Below are positions 44,158-52,798 of a DNA stretch of 64,000 nt, piece after piece. Below the pieces are notes generated by a model that saw only the letters and a program-made list of their open reading frames with translations, had not been told where the DNA came from and made no database searches. This stretch comes from G963665495 sp963677785. GTDB lineage: Bacteria > Desulfobacterota > Desulfovibrionia > Desulfovibrionales > Desulfovibrionaceae. Every line of letters begins with the position of its first letter. Within the stretch, counting starts at the first letter, position 1. A program made the position numbers and the translations under genes. Where the stretch lies: NCBI GenBank assembly GCA_963677785.2, contig CAXXDH010000003.1, forward strand, positions 868,001-932,000. The letters run 5' to 3'.

Positions 44158-45080
44158 GCCGCGCTGTTTCTCTGGGGCTCGGGAACAACCGCTTCCAGCG
44201 CCATTCTGAAGGAGGCCGCCGTGGGGAACCGGCCGGCCGGATCTCTGCGCAAGGCCTTGCTCAGAAGCGCCTGCAGCGGCGCCTGGTGCCCGCTGGAAAA
44301 GGAGATACGTTTTCCCGAAATGCGGTGGTCCAACATCTGCTTGAAATTCATGGATTCTCTCTGATGAGGGAGCACTCCTTCAAGCATTTTGTAGCCGCTC
44401 ACGGCCAGGGCGTAGAGATCCAGTTGAAAGGGATCAATGGAATTGTCCGGCCCGTTGCAAGCTTCGGGGGGCATATAGGCGAGGGTTCCGGCATAACGCG
44501 CAATGCCGAAATTCTGCCGCAGGCTCATGGATATCCCGAAATCGCCTATCAGAGCCCGTCCGTCTTCATCAAAAAAGATGTTGCCCGGCTTGATGTCCCT
44601 GTGCACGATATCGAGCTTGTGCATGTACTCCAGGCCGCTGACGCAATCCATGAGAATGGAGGCCACGCGTCCGTAAGCAAGAGGCCCGCAGGCGAGCTCT
44701 TTGTTGAGGGTGTTCGAATAAAAATCGGTCATGATCAACAGCAGCGAGCCCTTGGAATCGCCGACATCCCTGATGGCTTCGTAGTTGTGCATGCTGACCA
44801 GGTTGGGGTGGTTGCCCAGTTCGACGTAGCGGGTGATCTCCTGCACCGCCGAAAACAATGTTTTGCTCAGGCTTCCATTGTTGCCGGCGGATTCGGGGAA
44901 CAGCGGAATGACTTTGAGTGCCACGGGCGGAAAACGCTTTTTCTGGTGCCCGAGCAAAAAAACATAGGCAAAGCTCCCCGCCCCCAGAAAGCGCTGCAGC
45001 TTCCAGTCTCCGAACAAGGGCGAGCGCTTCCGAAGCTCCGGAAGGACGCAATCTTTGCAAAGAGCCAGTTCCAACCCCAT
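44154..45080 (-). CDS. Ser/Thr protein kinase (Hanks type), cytoplasmic
   Basis: 308 residues. Catalytic set: glycine loop GAGSFAYV (33-40), Lys56 in VALKVIP, Glu81, HRDIKPGN (160-167), DFG (180-182), PPEA near 204-207. There is no membrane segment or PASTA repeat; a short N-terminal Cys pair (CKDCVLP) precedes the kinase. It is the first gene of a two-gene operon with the HDOD protein, which is the most likely partner or substrate (inference). Confidence 0.95.
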   Translation of the reverse strand: MGLELALCKDCVLPELRKRSPLFGDWKLQRFLGAGSFAYVFLLGHQKKRFPPVALKVIPLFPESAGNNGSLSKTLFSAVQEITRYVELGNHPNLVSMHNYEAIRDVGDSKGSLLLIMTDFYSNTLNKELACGPLAYGRVASILMDCVSGLEYMHKLDIVHRDIKPGNIFFDEDGRALIGDFGISMSLRQNFGIARYAGTLAYMPPEACNGPDNSIDPFQLDLYALAVSGYKMLEGVLPHQRESMNFKQMLDHRISGKRISFSSGHQAPLQALLSKALRRDPAGRFPTAASFRMALEAVVPEPQRNSAA

Positions 45081-45730
45081 TGTCTGCTCGAATCGTTATA
45101 GTTTCGATAAATAAACTATACCACGTATTCTATTGATGCTGCCTATAGAATAAATTAATACATTTTACTGTTTCATTTTCACAGAATGAACAGTTGCGTT
45201 AGTATTTTAATCGACAAGTAGAATAAGAAATTTAATTTTGTAACGCAAGCCCGTGCATCCTCTTTCGAGGAGTACTATTTTCATCATCGGTATTATTTTC
45301 AGTTTATTCTTCGGAGGGCTTCAGAACTTCGCAAATAGAAAAGAAAAACATGCGACACAAACTATAGAAAAAACCAAGAGAAACTCTAAAAAGCACACTG
45401 CAGCTAATTTCAAAGCTTTCTCAGTGCGTTGCATGGAGCTTGGCGAGTGATCAAACAACAAATACATTCCTCGCCGGTTTACTACGCCCCCCCTTGCATG
45501 GCAGTCATCTTTATTGTTGAATTATATATAAACAAAAAAGCCAATCGATGCCAGCCATTCTATTTTTCCGGCTAAAAAAGGAGGCAATATAACGTAACAT
45601 AACGCCCCGCTTGTCGATGGAGTGATTTTTAGTAATAAGTCCGTGCCGGAGAGGGGATCAGAAAAAATGAAGCGTTCGCCCTGGGGGAGCGCGAGGTTGC
45701 CGTCGCAGCCAACGGCACGAGTCTTTCCCG
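45081..45730. other. intergenic region left of the phosphonate/BCCT block
   Basis: 650 bp, AT-rich on the left. A GTG-started 65-codon frame (45253-45450) with a hydrophobic start has no ribosome site and is not called. No RNA gene or repeat was seen. Confidence 0.45.
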
Positions 45731-45826
45731 CTATTTTTTCGCCTCATGCAAGTACAGATACAACAGCAGCCCGATAAAACAGAACACGAAAATATTCAGC
45801 AAGCTATCCAATACGTTGATAATCAC
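45731..45826 (-). CDS. 31-residue single-span membrane micro-protein coupled to BCCT gene
   Basis: A GTG at 45826 overlaps the BCCT transporter stop (GTGA) and has an excellent AAGGAGG site 6 bp upstream inside that gene. It codes for 31 residues with one hydrophobic helix (NIFVFCFIGLLLYLYLH) and a charged end (EAKK). The overlap and ribosome site argue strongly for real, coupled translation. It could be a small accessory subunit of the transporter (inference); no family is known to me. Confidence 0.7.
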   Translation of the reverse strand: MIINVLDSLLNIFVFCFIGLLLYLYLHEAKK

Positions 45827-47328
45827 TGGTTCCTCCTTGATCCGGCGGCGGTTTTTTCCGACTTCAGGGCCTTGAGCAGGCAGACCAGCAGCAACAGAAC
45901 GATGTAGACAAAGGGATTGGCCGAAAGAGCGATGATGGCGCGGACCGCGCTGATGCTGTCCGTAATGATCATCACCAGGGCCAGGGCGCTCAGAATCGCG
46001 CCCCAGACCAGCTTGAGCTTCACCGGGGGGTTCTGGTCCCCTTTTGCCGAGAACATCGCCAGCACGTACGTGGCGCTGACCACGCTGGTGATGATGAAAA
46101 GCATGGCCGAAAGCATGGTGGCCACTGACGTCAGTTGCGGCAGGGGCAGAGTTTTCAGAAGCGCGAATGTGGATGCGTTGATGTCCGTCCGCACCTGTGC
46201 CGCGTCATACGCGCCGTGGTGAGCCTGATAAAAGCCCATGGCCCCCAGAATGCCGAACCAGAACAGCGAAAAAGCCGTGGGAGCAAGCAGCACGCCCATC
46301 AGGAATTCACGTATGGTGCGTCCTTTGGAAATACGCGCGATAAAAACGCCCACAAAAGGCGCCCAGGCGAGCCACCAGGCCATGTAGTTCAGTGTCCAGG
46401 ACGTATACCAGCCCTGTATCGCATCGTCCCAGAACGAAAACGTCCTCAGGCCGTGAGGAATCAGGTTGGACAGGTAGACGCCGAGGGTGTTCGTAACCGT
46501 ATTCATGAGAAAACCGGTGGGCCCGGTAAGCAGAATATAAAGCAGAAGCCCGATTGTGATGCAGATGGCCGCGTTGGACAGCAGCGCCATACCCTGTCCG
46601 AGTTCGCGCAGCAAAGGAATGAAATAGGCAGCGCAGAGCACGGCGAAGATAGCCAGGGAGAGCCCCATGCCGGTGTTCTGAAAATCAAAAAGCTGTTCGA
46701 AACCGCTCTGGACCTGAAAAACTCCCATGGCCACCGACCCGGCCAGCCCGATGGCGATGGCGTAGATGGCCAATACGTCCACCAGCCAGCCCAGGGTGAC
46801 TGGCCAGCCCTTGTCGCCGAACACCGCCCTGAAGGGCGTGCTGAGCATCTGGGGAAGTCCCCGGCGGAATCCGAAGTACGCGATGACCAGCCCGACCAGC
46901 CCGTATATGGCCCAGGCGTGCAGCCCCCAGTTGAAAAGGGTGACAAAAAGCGCTCCGGAGGCCGCCAGGCCGGGCTTCATCTGCTCCGACAGCACCATAT
47001 AATGTTCGACGGGTTCGGCCACGCCGTAAAACAGCAGCCCCACGCCCATGCCCGCGGCGAACATCATCGTCAGCCAGCTGAAAGTCGAAAATTCGGGCTC
47101 GTCCCGGTCATTACCAAGGCGGACGGCCCCGTAGGGCGAAAAGGCAAGATACGCGCAGGAAAGCAGCAGCGTGCTGACTGTCAGCATGACGAACCAGCCG
47201 CGGCTTTGGAAAACAACGTTGACGAAACTGCCGGCGAATGCGGCCAGGCCTTGCGTATCAAGTACGCCCCAGATAACCACAAAAGCCGTAAGCCCCATGG
47301 ATGCGATGAAAACGGAGTTGCGCAGCAT
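45823..47328 (-). CDS. BCCT-family betaine/choline/carnitine-type transporter
   Basis: 501 residues from ATG 47328 (GAGGAAAGC upstream); the longer frame to 47472 lacks a ribosome site. Twelve hydrophobic helices with the family signature in helix 8 region (WTLNYMAWWLAWAPFVGVFI, ISKGRTIREFLMGV) and the Trp-rich start (FAAGMGVGLLFYGVAEPVEHY). BCCT proteins take up quaternary amines such as betaine or choline with Na+ or H+. Divergence in substrate site prevents a finer call. The adjacent phosphonate genes suggest a related amine substrate (inference). Confidence 0.94.
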   Translation of the reverse strand: MLRNSVFIASMGLTAFVVIWGVLDTQGLAAFAGSFVNVVFQSRGWFVMLTVSTLLLSCAYLAFSPYGAVRLGNDRDEPEFSTFSWLTMMFAAGMGVGLLFYGVAEPVEHYMVLSEQMKPGLAASGALFVTLFNWGLHAWAIYGLVGLVIAYFGFRRGLPQMLSTPFRAVFGDKGWPVTLGWLVDVLAIYAIAIGLAGSVAMGVFQVQSGFEQLFDFQNTGMGLSLAIFAVLCAAYFIPLLRELGQGMALLSNAAICITIGLLLYILLTGPTGFLMNTVTNTLGVYLSNLIPHGLRTFSFWDDAIQGWYTSWTLNYMAWWLAWAPFVGVFIARISKGRTIREFLMGVLLAPTAFSLFWFGILGAMGFYQAHHGAYDAAQVRTDINASTFALLKTLPLPQLTSVATMLSAMLFIITSVVSATYVLAMFSAKGDQNPPVKLKLVWGAILSALALVMIITDSISAVRAIIALSANPFVYIVLLLLVCLLKALKSEKTAAGSRRNQ

Positions 47329-47575
47329 GCTTTCCTCGTTGAATCTGTTCTGCCGGCCTTGTGCGGCCTCTATTTCCGATCTTTTCCGCAACAGCCTTCT
47401 GCTGCAAGGCATAGCACAACGTTGGGAAGAAGAACATGCAAAAAAACCGATCAACTCTCCTTTGGCGTTCACCTCCGTATCGGGCTGCGCTACAACATAG
47501 CGCTCCGGTGAAAAAGACCCCGGACCGGATTTGGAGCAAAAAAGATAGTAAATTCAGACTGAAAGCCGCGGAGCG

Positions 47576-48733
47576 TCAAAACACCTGGCGTCCGTCCCGC
47601 CAAGCGGCCTTGACCACGGGGGTGATGCCCTGCAGGCTGACGCGCAGAAAATCCGCGTGATTGCCCGGCGCAACCGCGCCGACGCCCTCCAGGCGCAGCG
47701 CCCCGGCCGGTCCGGCGGACACCAGTCGCAACGCCTCCGGCAGGCCGAAGCCGTGTTCCAGATGCAGCCGAAAGACCGCAGCCAGCAGGCTTTCCGGCGC
47801 GTAATCCGAAGACAGGATGTCCAGCAGGCCGGCCTGGAACACCTCCAGGGCGGAGACATTGCCCGAATGCGAACCGCCCAGCATGATGTTGGGCGCGCCC
47901 ATGACCACGGCCAGCTTCCGCTGTACGGCCTGTTGCGCGGCCTGCAGCGTGGTGGGGAATTCGCAGATGCGCACCCCCTCGGCCCAGGCCTGGTCCACGT
48001 GCTCCCTGGTGGCGTCGTCATGGCTGGCCAGCGCGACGCCCCTGGCTTTGGCTTTTTCAATGAGGGTCCGGCGGTGCGGTTCGGAATAGTGTTGCTGGTT
48101 GGCTTTGCAGCGGGCCACCACCGCGCAGAATTCCTCGTCGGACCAGCCCTCCGAACCGTAATAGGCGCGAAAATGATTTTCGTCGCAATACTGCCGCTGC
48201 CCGGGCGTATGGTCCATGAGGGAGACGAGCCTGAGCAACGGGCTGTGGTCCGCGCTTTCGTACAGGGTGAGCACTTCCGGGTCCGCGGTTTCGCAGCGAA
48301 CGTGCAGCAGATGGCGTCCGCGCAGCAGCCCCTGCCTGTGGCTTTGATGCAGCGCGCGGATGGAATCGTGAAACAACCGGATGCGCGTGGCCTCCTGCGG
48401 GAAAGCCTCGGCGCAGACCGAATCCAGAATGGTGGTGATGCCCGCGGCCACCATGCGCGCGTCATGGGCCAAAAACACAGCCAGCGGATCAGGCCAGTAT
48501 ACGCCGGGCCTGGGCCGGAAGTGGCGTTCGAGATTGTCCGTATGCAGATCCACCAGCCCGGGCAGCAGATAGTCCCCGCCGAAATCGAGCACCCGCGCAT
48601 CCGCGGACGCCTGCCCCAAATCCACGTCCAGCTCTCCGAAACGTTCGCCTTCCACAGCCAGCGCACCGGCAAAGGTTTCCGTTTCCGTCACCACGCGGGC
48701 GTTGGCCGCGTACCAGGTATCAAATCGTCTCAT
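47576..48733 (-). CDS. phnM: PhnM-type amidohydrolase (alpha-D-ribose 1-methylphosphonate 5-triphosphate diphosphatase family)
   Basis: 385 residues from ATG 48733. PhnM signatures: DYLLPGLVDLHTDNLERHF (metal His), AAGITTILDSV, YCDENHFRAYYG, ALASHDDATREHV (His-Asp pair), GAPNIMLGGSHSGNVSA and LDILSSDYAPESLL. PhnM normally works in the C-P lyase pathway, but phnGHIJKL are not in the window. It lies 27 bp from the NCS2 permease gene on the same strand, suggesting an operon with it. Confidence 0.93.
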   Translation of the reverse strand: MRRFDTWYAANARVVTETETFAGALAVEGERFGELDVDLGQASADARVLDFGGDYLLPGLVDLHTDNLERHFRPRPGVYWPDPLAVFLAHDARMVAAGITTILDSVCAEAFPQEATRIRLFHDSIRALHQSHRQGLLRGRHLLHVRCETADPEVLTLYESADHSPLLRLVSLMDHTPGQRQYCDENHFRAYYGSEGWSDEEFCAVVARCKANQQHYSEPHRRTLIEKAKARGVALASHDDATREHVDQAWAEGVRICEFPTTLQAAQQAVQRKLAVVMGAPNIMLGGSHSGNVSALEVFQAGLLDILSSDYAPESLLAAVFRLHLEHGFGLPEALRLVSAGPAGALRLEGVGAVAPGNHADFLRVSLQGITPVVKAAWRDGRQVF

Positions 48734-48759
48734 ACGGTTCGGCGCTTCCTTCGCAATGC

Positions 48760-50463
48760 TCAATGATCGAACTGCAACCGCACGGTTTGTCTGGTTCCAT
48801 TGGAGCTGCACTTGAAATTTTTGATATAGTGCCGGATGATCTGCCAGGATATCATGGTCATATCAATCCTGTTTTCCAGGGGCTCACCACAGCCTGCAAC
48901 CTGCTCCCGAATCGTGACAGGTTCGCCTTCGTATTCAATCAAGGCAATCAGCTTGTTCTCGTCGAATTGCAAGGTCAGCTGCATCTGATCCCCTTGCATC
49001 ACGGCGGGCACGATGCACTCGACAAATTCGCTCACCGCGGCGGTGGCAGCAGAAAAGACTTCCTTGCGGGCTCCCCATTTCGCGCCCTGTTTGTCCATGA
49101 ATTCAAACACTCTGACAGCTACGGGTTCCGAAGTATGCAGCGTGAGCCCGGCCTTGTCGGCAATGCCGATACGCAAAATCAGATTCAACACCACGGCGGC
49201 AATGGCCGCGGTGGATAATGACGAGGAAAACGCCACACCCACCAGTTCCGGCAAGCCGTCGAACGCATGCGGAATGTCGTCCACCATCAGCCCGAGTATC
49301 ATGGATATGCCGACGACAAAGGTTTTCCGGTTATCCATCATCCGGGACATGATGATCTGAAAACCGGCGACGATCATGAAGCTCATGGAAAAAAGCAGGG
49401 TCGCGCCGATAACAGGTTTGGGCATGATGGCGAACACGGCTGCAAATTTGGGGCAGAATGCGAGAAAAATCATTATCCCCCCCATGAACCAGGCGATAGA
49501 ACGGCTGGTGGTGCCGGTGGCGATACTCAGCCCGATGTTGGAGGAAGAGGTGGACTGGCCGTATCCACCGAAAACCCCCGCGGCAAAACAACCCAGACCG
49601 TCAGCAAGTATGCCCTTGCTTATGTTTTCCATGTCCGGACGTTTCCAATCGCTGTCGTTGATCCTCTGGCAGGTCGTCAAGTCGCCAACACTCTTGAGCG
49701 ACGAACAGAGCATGGCAATGAGAAAGGGCAAAATCAGATGCGCGTCGAAATTCCAGCCGGGATGATGGGTAAACGGCATCCAGACCAGCGGACGCCGGGC
49801 AAGCTCGCCCCAATGGGCGCTGTGCAGCAGCCCCATGGACGCGGAGGCCAGATAGCCGATGATCATGCCGACAATGATGCAAAACAGGCGGAGCTGCCCT
49901 TTGGTCCAGACATTGAGGCCAATCATGGCGAACAGAGTGATGGCTCCGGTAATTACTGAGTTGATGGCGGGATGCGAATGGGGATCACTCATGCCCAGAA
50001 AATTGAGTCCCGCAACCTTGACCACGGTGATCCCCACCATGGCCACAATGAGCCCGGTGACTTCCGGCGGAAAAAGGAACTGAAGCCGTTTTATCAGCCT
50101 TGAAAACAGGATCTCGAAAAAGCCGGCGATCATGGTCATGCCCAGCAAAAGCGAAAGGCCGCCGGTTTGAGCGGCAAGAGCCGAAGCACTGAAGAACGAC
50201 GGACCACTCAGTTGCGGACAAAGATAGCCCGACCCCACCGGACCTTTTGACAGGGATTGCAGAATCACGCCCACTCCTCCGGCAAGAAGGGACATGCTGG
50301 CGATGAAAGTCGCATCCTGCGTACTTCCTCCCACTGCCCGAATCACCAGTACGGGAAAAACAAGGCCAATCATGCTCAGACACGTATGCTGCAAACCAAG
50401 AAGCAGGGATATGGCGACGTTGGGAGACTCTTCGAGCCCATAGATCAGATTGGATGGTTTCAT
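48760..50463 (-). CDS. NCS2-family nucleobase permease with degenerate ATPase-like C-terminal domain
   Basis: 567 residues; GAGGTG precedes ATG 50463. The first 440 residues form the uracil/xanthine permease fold (LLGLQHTCLSMIGLVFPVLV, GPVGSGYLCPQLSGPSFFSA, NDSDWKRPDMENISKGILAD, GGYGQSTSSSNIGLSIATGT). From about residue 453 (FEFMDKQGAKWGARKEVFSA) a soluble tail resembles a GHKL/RsbW ATPase, but the N box reads VSEFVECIV and the DxGxG box is absent, so ATP binding is unlikely. It probably imports a purine, pyrimidine or related acid. A palindrome at 50539-50552 may control it. Confidence 0.88.
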   Translation of the reverse strand: MKPSNLIYGLEESPNVAISLLLGLQHTCLSMIGLVFPVLVIRAVGGSTQDATFIASMSLLAGGVGVILQSLSKGPVGSGYLCPQLSGPSFFSASALAAQTGGLSLLLGMTMIAGFFEILFSRLIKRLQFLFPPEVTGLIVAMVGITVVKVAGLNFLGMSDPHSHPAINSVITGAITLFAMIGLNVWTKGQLRLFCIIVGMIIGYLASASMGLLHSAHWGELARRPLVWMPFTHHPGWNFDAHLILPFLIAMLCSSLKSVGDLTTCQRINDSDWKRPDMENISKGILADGLGCFAAGVFGGYGQSTSSSNIGLSIATGTTSRSIAWFMGGIMIFLAFCPKFAAVFAIMPKPVIGATLLFSMSFMIVAGFQIIMSRMMDNRKTFVVGISMILGLMVDDIPHAFDGLPELVGVAFSSSLSTAAIAAVVLNLILRIGIADKAGLTLHTSEPVAVRVFEFMDKQGAKWGARKEVFSAATAAVSEFVECIVPAVMQGDQMQLTLQFDENKLIALIEYEGEPVTIREQVAGCGEPLENRIDMTMISWQIIRHYIKNFKCSSNGTRQTVRLQFDH

Positions 50464-50538
50464 GACACACCTCGGTTTGTTTGTTTCATACTCGTACGGC
50501 GAATGCGAAGTAATCAGCTTGAGACCAGGTCAAACGCA

Positions 50539-50552
50539 CCTATGCGCATAGG
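50539..50552. promoter_or_regulatory. palindromic operator candidate upstream of the NCS2 permease
   Basis: CCTATGCGCATAGG is a perfect 14-bp palindrome, 76 bp upstream of the permease start and in the divergent spacer with phnF. Confidence 0.45.
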
Positions 50553-50737
50553 CATAAAGCGACCGATATATAAGATCAAGAAATAAGCGCTGCTGGAATT
50601 GTGTCCGCCTTCCAGTCCAGTTTCTCCGCAAAACGTTCACCCAGCGCCGCCATCAAAATTTCACGTAGTTGTGTCGTTTTCGTAACCAAGCTGTCCGCTC
50701 CGGCTATACTACAGAGGAAACAAGGACGGCTCCGCCC

Positions 50738-51484
50738 ATGCTCGACAAAGATTCGGACACGCCTTTGTGGCGGCAGATTCACGACAGCCTGCTTCGGGAG
50801 ATCACCAGCGGCGCTTTTTACGCGGGCACGGCTCTGCCTTCGGAAAAAGATCTGGCCGAACGCTATGGGGTAAACCGCCACACGGTACGCCGAGCGCTCA
50901 AGGAACTCAATGAAAGCGGCTGGCTGCGTACGGAGCGCGGCAAAGGCACGCTGGTGCTGGAGCAGTCCCTGGAATACCAGCTTTCGGAGCGTACGCGCTT
51001 TACCGCCAACATGGCCCAGAACAAACGCCGCGCCCGCAGCCATTTTCTCTTCGGCGACGTCTTGTTTGCAGGAGAGGGCCTGGCGCGGCAGCTGCGGATT
51101 CCGCAGCACACGCCGGTTGTCTATATCGAATCCTTTGGCGAAGCCGGGGGCAAACGAATTTTCGTCTCCTCCCAGTATGTTCCGGAAGAGCGTATGCCGC
51201 AGCTGATCGATGTTTTCCGCCATACGGGTTCGCTGACCAAAGCCTTCCGGGCCTTTGGCGTCAAAGATTATTTCCGGGCCAGCAGCCGGATCAGCACGCG
51301 GCTGGCAAACGCCTTTGAAAGCGAGCAGTTGGGCATCTCCGTACGAGATCCCGTACTGGTGATGGAATACGTCAACGTGGATGAACAGGGCGTTCCCATC
51401 GAATGCGGCATCACCCGTTTTTGCGGAGACAAGCTCCAGGTGGTGGTGCCCGGCAGTCCGTCATGGGATGGTCTGCAAACGTAA
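50738..51484 (+). CDS. phnF: GntR/HutC-family regulator, PhnF-like
   Basis: 248 residues from ATG 50738. The wHTH domain (about 5-75; PLWRQIHDSLLREITSGAFY, LPSEKDLAERYGVNRHTVRR) is joined to a UTRA ligand domain (about 95-240; LRIPQHTPVVYIESFGEAGG, FVSSQYVPEERMPQLIDVF, RTSTRLANAFES-like RISTRLANAFESEQLGI, ITRFCGDKLQVVV). It sits directly before the AEP uptake operon on the same strand, so it probably represses that operon and releases in response to a phosphonate. Confidence 0.85.
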   Translation: MLDKDSDTPLWRQIHDSLLREITSGAFYAGTALPSEKDLAERYGVNRHTVRRALKELNESGWLRTERGKGTLVLEQSLEYQLSERTRFTANMAQNKRRARSHFLFGDVLFAGEGLARQLRIPQHTPVVYIESFGEAGGKRIFVSSQYVPEERMPQLIDVFRHTGSLTKAFRAFGVKDYFRASSRISTRLANAFESEQLGISVRDPVLVMEYVNVDEQGVPIECGITRFCGDKLQVVVPGSPSWDGLQT

Positions 51485-51504
51485 CAGACATGTCACACGA
51501 CGCC

Positions 51505-51528
51505 TAGACAAGTGGCGGGGCTTGTCTA
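51505..51528. promoter_or_regulatory. inverted repeat, candidate PhnF operator
   Basis: TAGACAAG-N8-CTTGTCTA (51505-51512, 51521-51528) lies 20 bp after the phnF stop and about 180 bp before the binding-protein start, a reasonable place for a GntR/HutC-type site controlling the AEP operon. Confidence 0.45.
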
Positions 51529-51708
51529 TTCTTCGCATCCGCTGCTCCGCGTATACCCTTCCTTACTGCACGAGTTCTCAGAAACCCCGAACTGTTCGGG
51601 GGTAAAGAATGCGACTCGGGAATTCGCAAGGACTTGCCGCGGCGCCCGCACCACACCAGGCAAGACGCCGCAGTGACGAAAAAAGCAACCAACCGGGAGA
51701 TATGCAAG

Positions 51709-52728
51709 ATGAAAACACTGTTTCGTTTGTTCGCGTTAAGCCTGATCATGGTTCTGGGCATCAGCAGCTACGCCGCCGCCGAAGAACTGCTGGTCTACAC
51801 GGCCCTGGAAGACGACGAGATTCCGGGCTACCTCGAACTGTTCAAAAAAAGCCATCCGGACATCGACGTCAAAATCGTCCGCGACTCCACCGGCATCATC
51901 ACCGCCAAGATCCTGGCTGAAAAGGACAATCCCCAGGCCGACGTGATCTGGGGCACGGCCGCCACCAGCCTGATGCTCGCCGACCAGGCCGGCATTATCG
52001 AACCTTACGCCCCCAAAGGGCTGGACAAGGTGCGCCCCAAGATGCGCGACACGGCCAATCCTCCCCATTGGGTGGGCATCAAGGCCTGGATGACCGGCTT
52101 CTGCGTCAACACCATCGAGACCAAGGCCGCCAACATCCCCACTCCCAAGAGCTTCGTCGACCTGGTCAAACCCGAATACAAAAACGCCCTGATCATGCCC
52201 AACCCGGCTTCCTCCGGCACCGGCTTCCTGACCGTGTCCGCCATTCTGCAGATGATGGGCGAGGAAAAGGGCTGGGAATTCCTCGACAAGCTGGACAAAA
52301 ACATCACCCGTTACACCCATTCCGGTTCCAAGCCCTGCAAACTGGCCGGAGCCGGTGAAACCCCCATCGGAATTTCCTTTGGCTACCGCGGCTTCATTCA
52401 AAAGCAGAAAGGCGAACCCATCATCACGGTGTTCCCGTCCGAAGGCTCGGGCTGGGATGTGGAAGCCAACGGCCTGGTGAAAAAAGCCAAGATCAAAGAC
52501 GCCGCCAAAACCTTTCTGGATTGGGCCGTCAGTCCCGAGGTCATGAAAGCCTACGCCCAGGTCTACCCTGTCACCGCCTATGACGTGGGCGCTCCCATCC
52601 CCGACGGCTACCCCAAGGATCCCGAAGCCCAGCTCTGCCCCAACGATTTCCAGTGGGCAGCCAAGAACCGCCAGCGGATTCTGAAGGAATGGACCAAGCG
52701 CTACGACGGAAAAAGCGACCCAAAATAA
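51709..52728 (+). CDS. phnS: 2-aminoethylphosphonate ABC transporter substrate-binding protein
   Basis: 339 residues from ATG 51709 (GGGAGA upstream). Signal peptide LFALSLIMVLGISSYAAA. Fe3+/AEP binding-protein family: LLVYTALEDDEIPGYLELFK, IVRDSTGIITAKILAEKDN, DVIWGTAATSLMLADQAG, TGFCVNTIETKA, NPASSGTGFLTVSAILQMM, GISFGYRGFIQKQKGEPI. The neighbouring phnX and phnW support AEP as ligand. The operon leader (51485-51708) carries two small dyads and no other gene. Confidence 0.9.
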   Translation: MKTLFRLFALSLIMVLGISSYAAAEELLVYTALEDDEIPGYLELFKKSHPDIDVKIVRDSTGIITAKILAEKDNPQADVIWGTAATSLMLADQAGIIEPYAPKGLDKVRPKMRDTANPPHWVGIKAWMTGFCVNTIETKAANIPTPKSFVDLVKPEYKNALIMPNPASSGTGFLTVSAILQMMGEEKGWEFLDKLDKNITRYTHSGSKPCKLAGAGETPIGISFGYRGFIQKQKGEPIITVFPSEGSGWDVEANGLVKKAKIKDAAKTFLDWAVSPEVMKAYAQVYPVTAYDVGAPIPDGYPKDPEAQLCPNDFQWAAKNRQRILKEWTKRYDGKSDPK

Positions 52729-52754
52729 CCACACCCTCCAGCCGCAAGAACCTG

Positions 52755-52778
52755 CTCCGGCCCGCCCACGGGCCGGAG
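52755..52778 (+). other. intercistronic hairpin between binding-protein and ATPase genes
   Basis: 9-bp perfect stem CTCCGGCCC / GGGCCGGAG with loop GCCCAC and no T run. Such hairpins often protect the binding-protein mRNA so it is made in excess over the other subunits. Confidence 0.5.
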
Positions 52779-52798
52779 CGTATGTGAGGAACACGACC

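Noticed and set aside
45253..45450. 65-codon GTG frame with hydrophobic start
   Set aside because: No ribosome site and no neighbour context; composition like random AT-rich DNA.
46135..47511. Plus-strand frame of 458 codons opposite the BCCT gene
   Set aside because: Antisense shadow of a strongly supported transporter gene.
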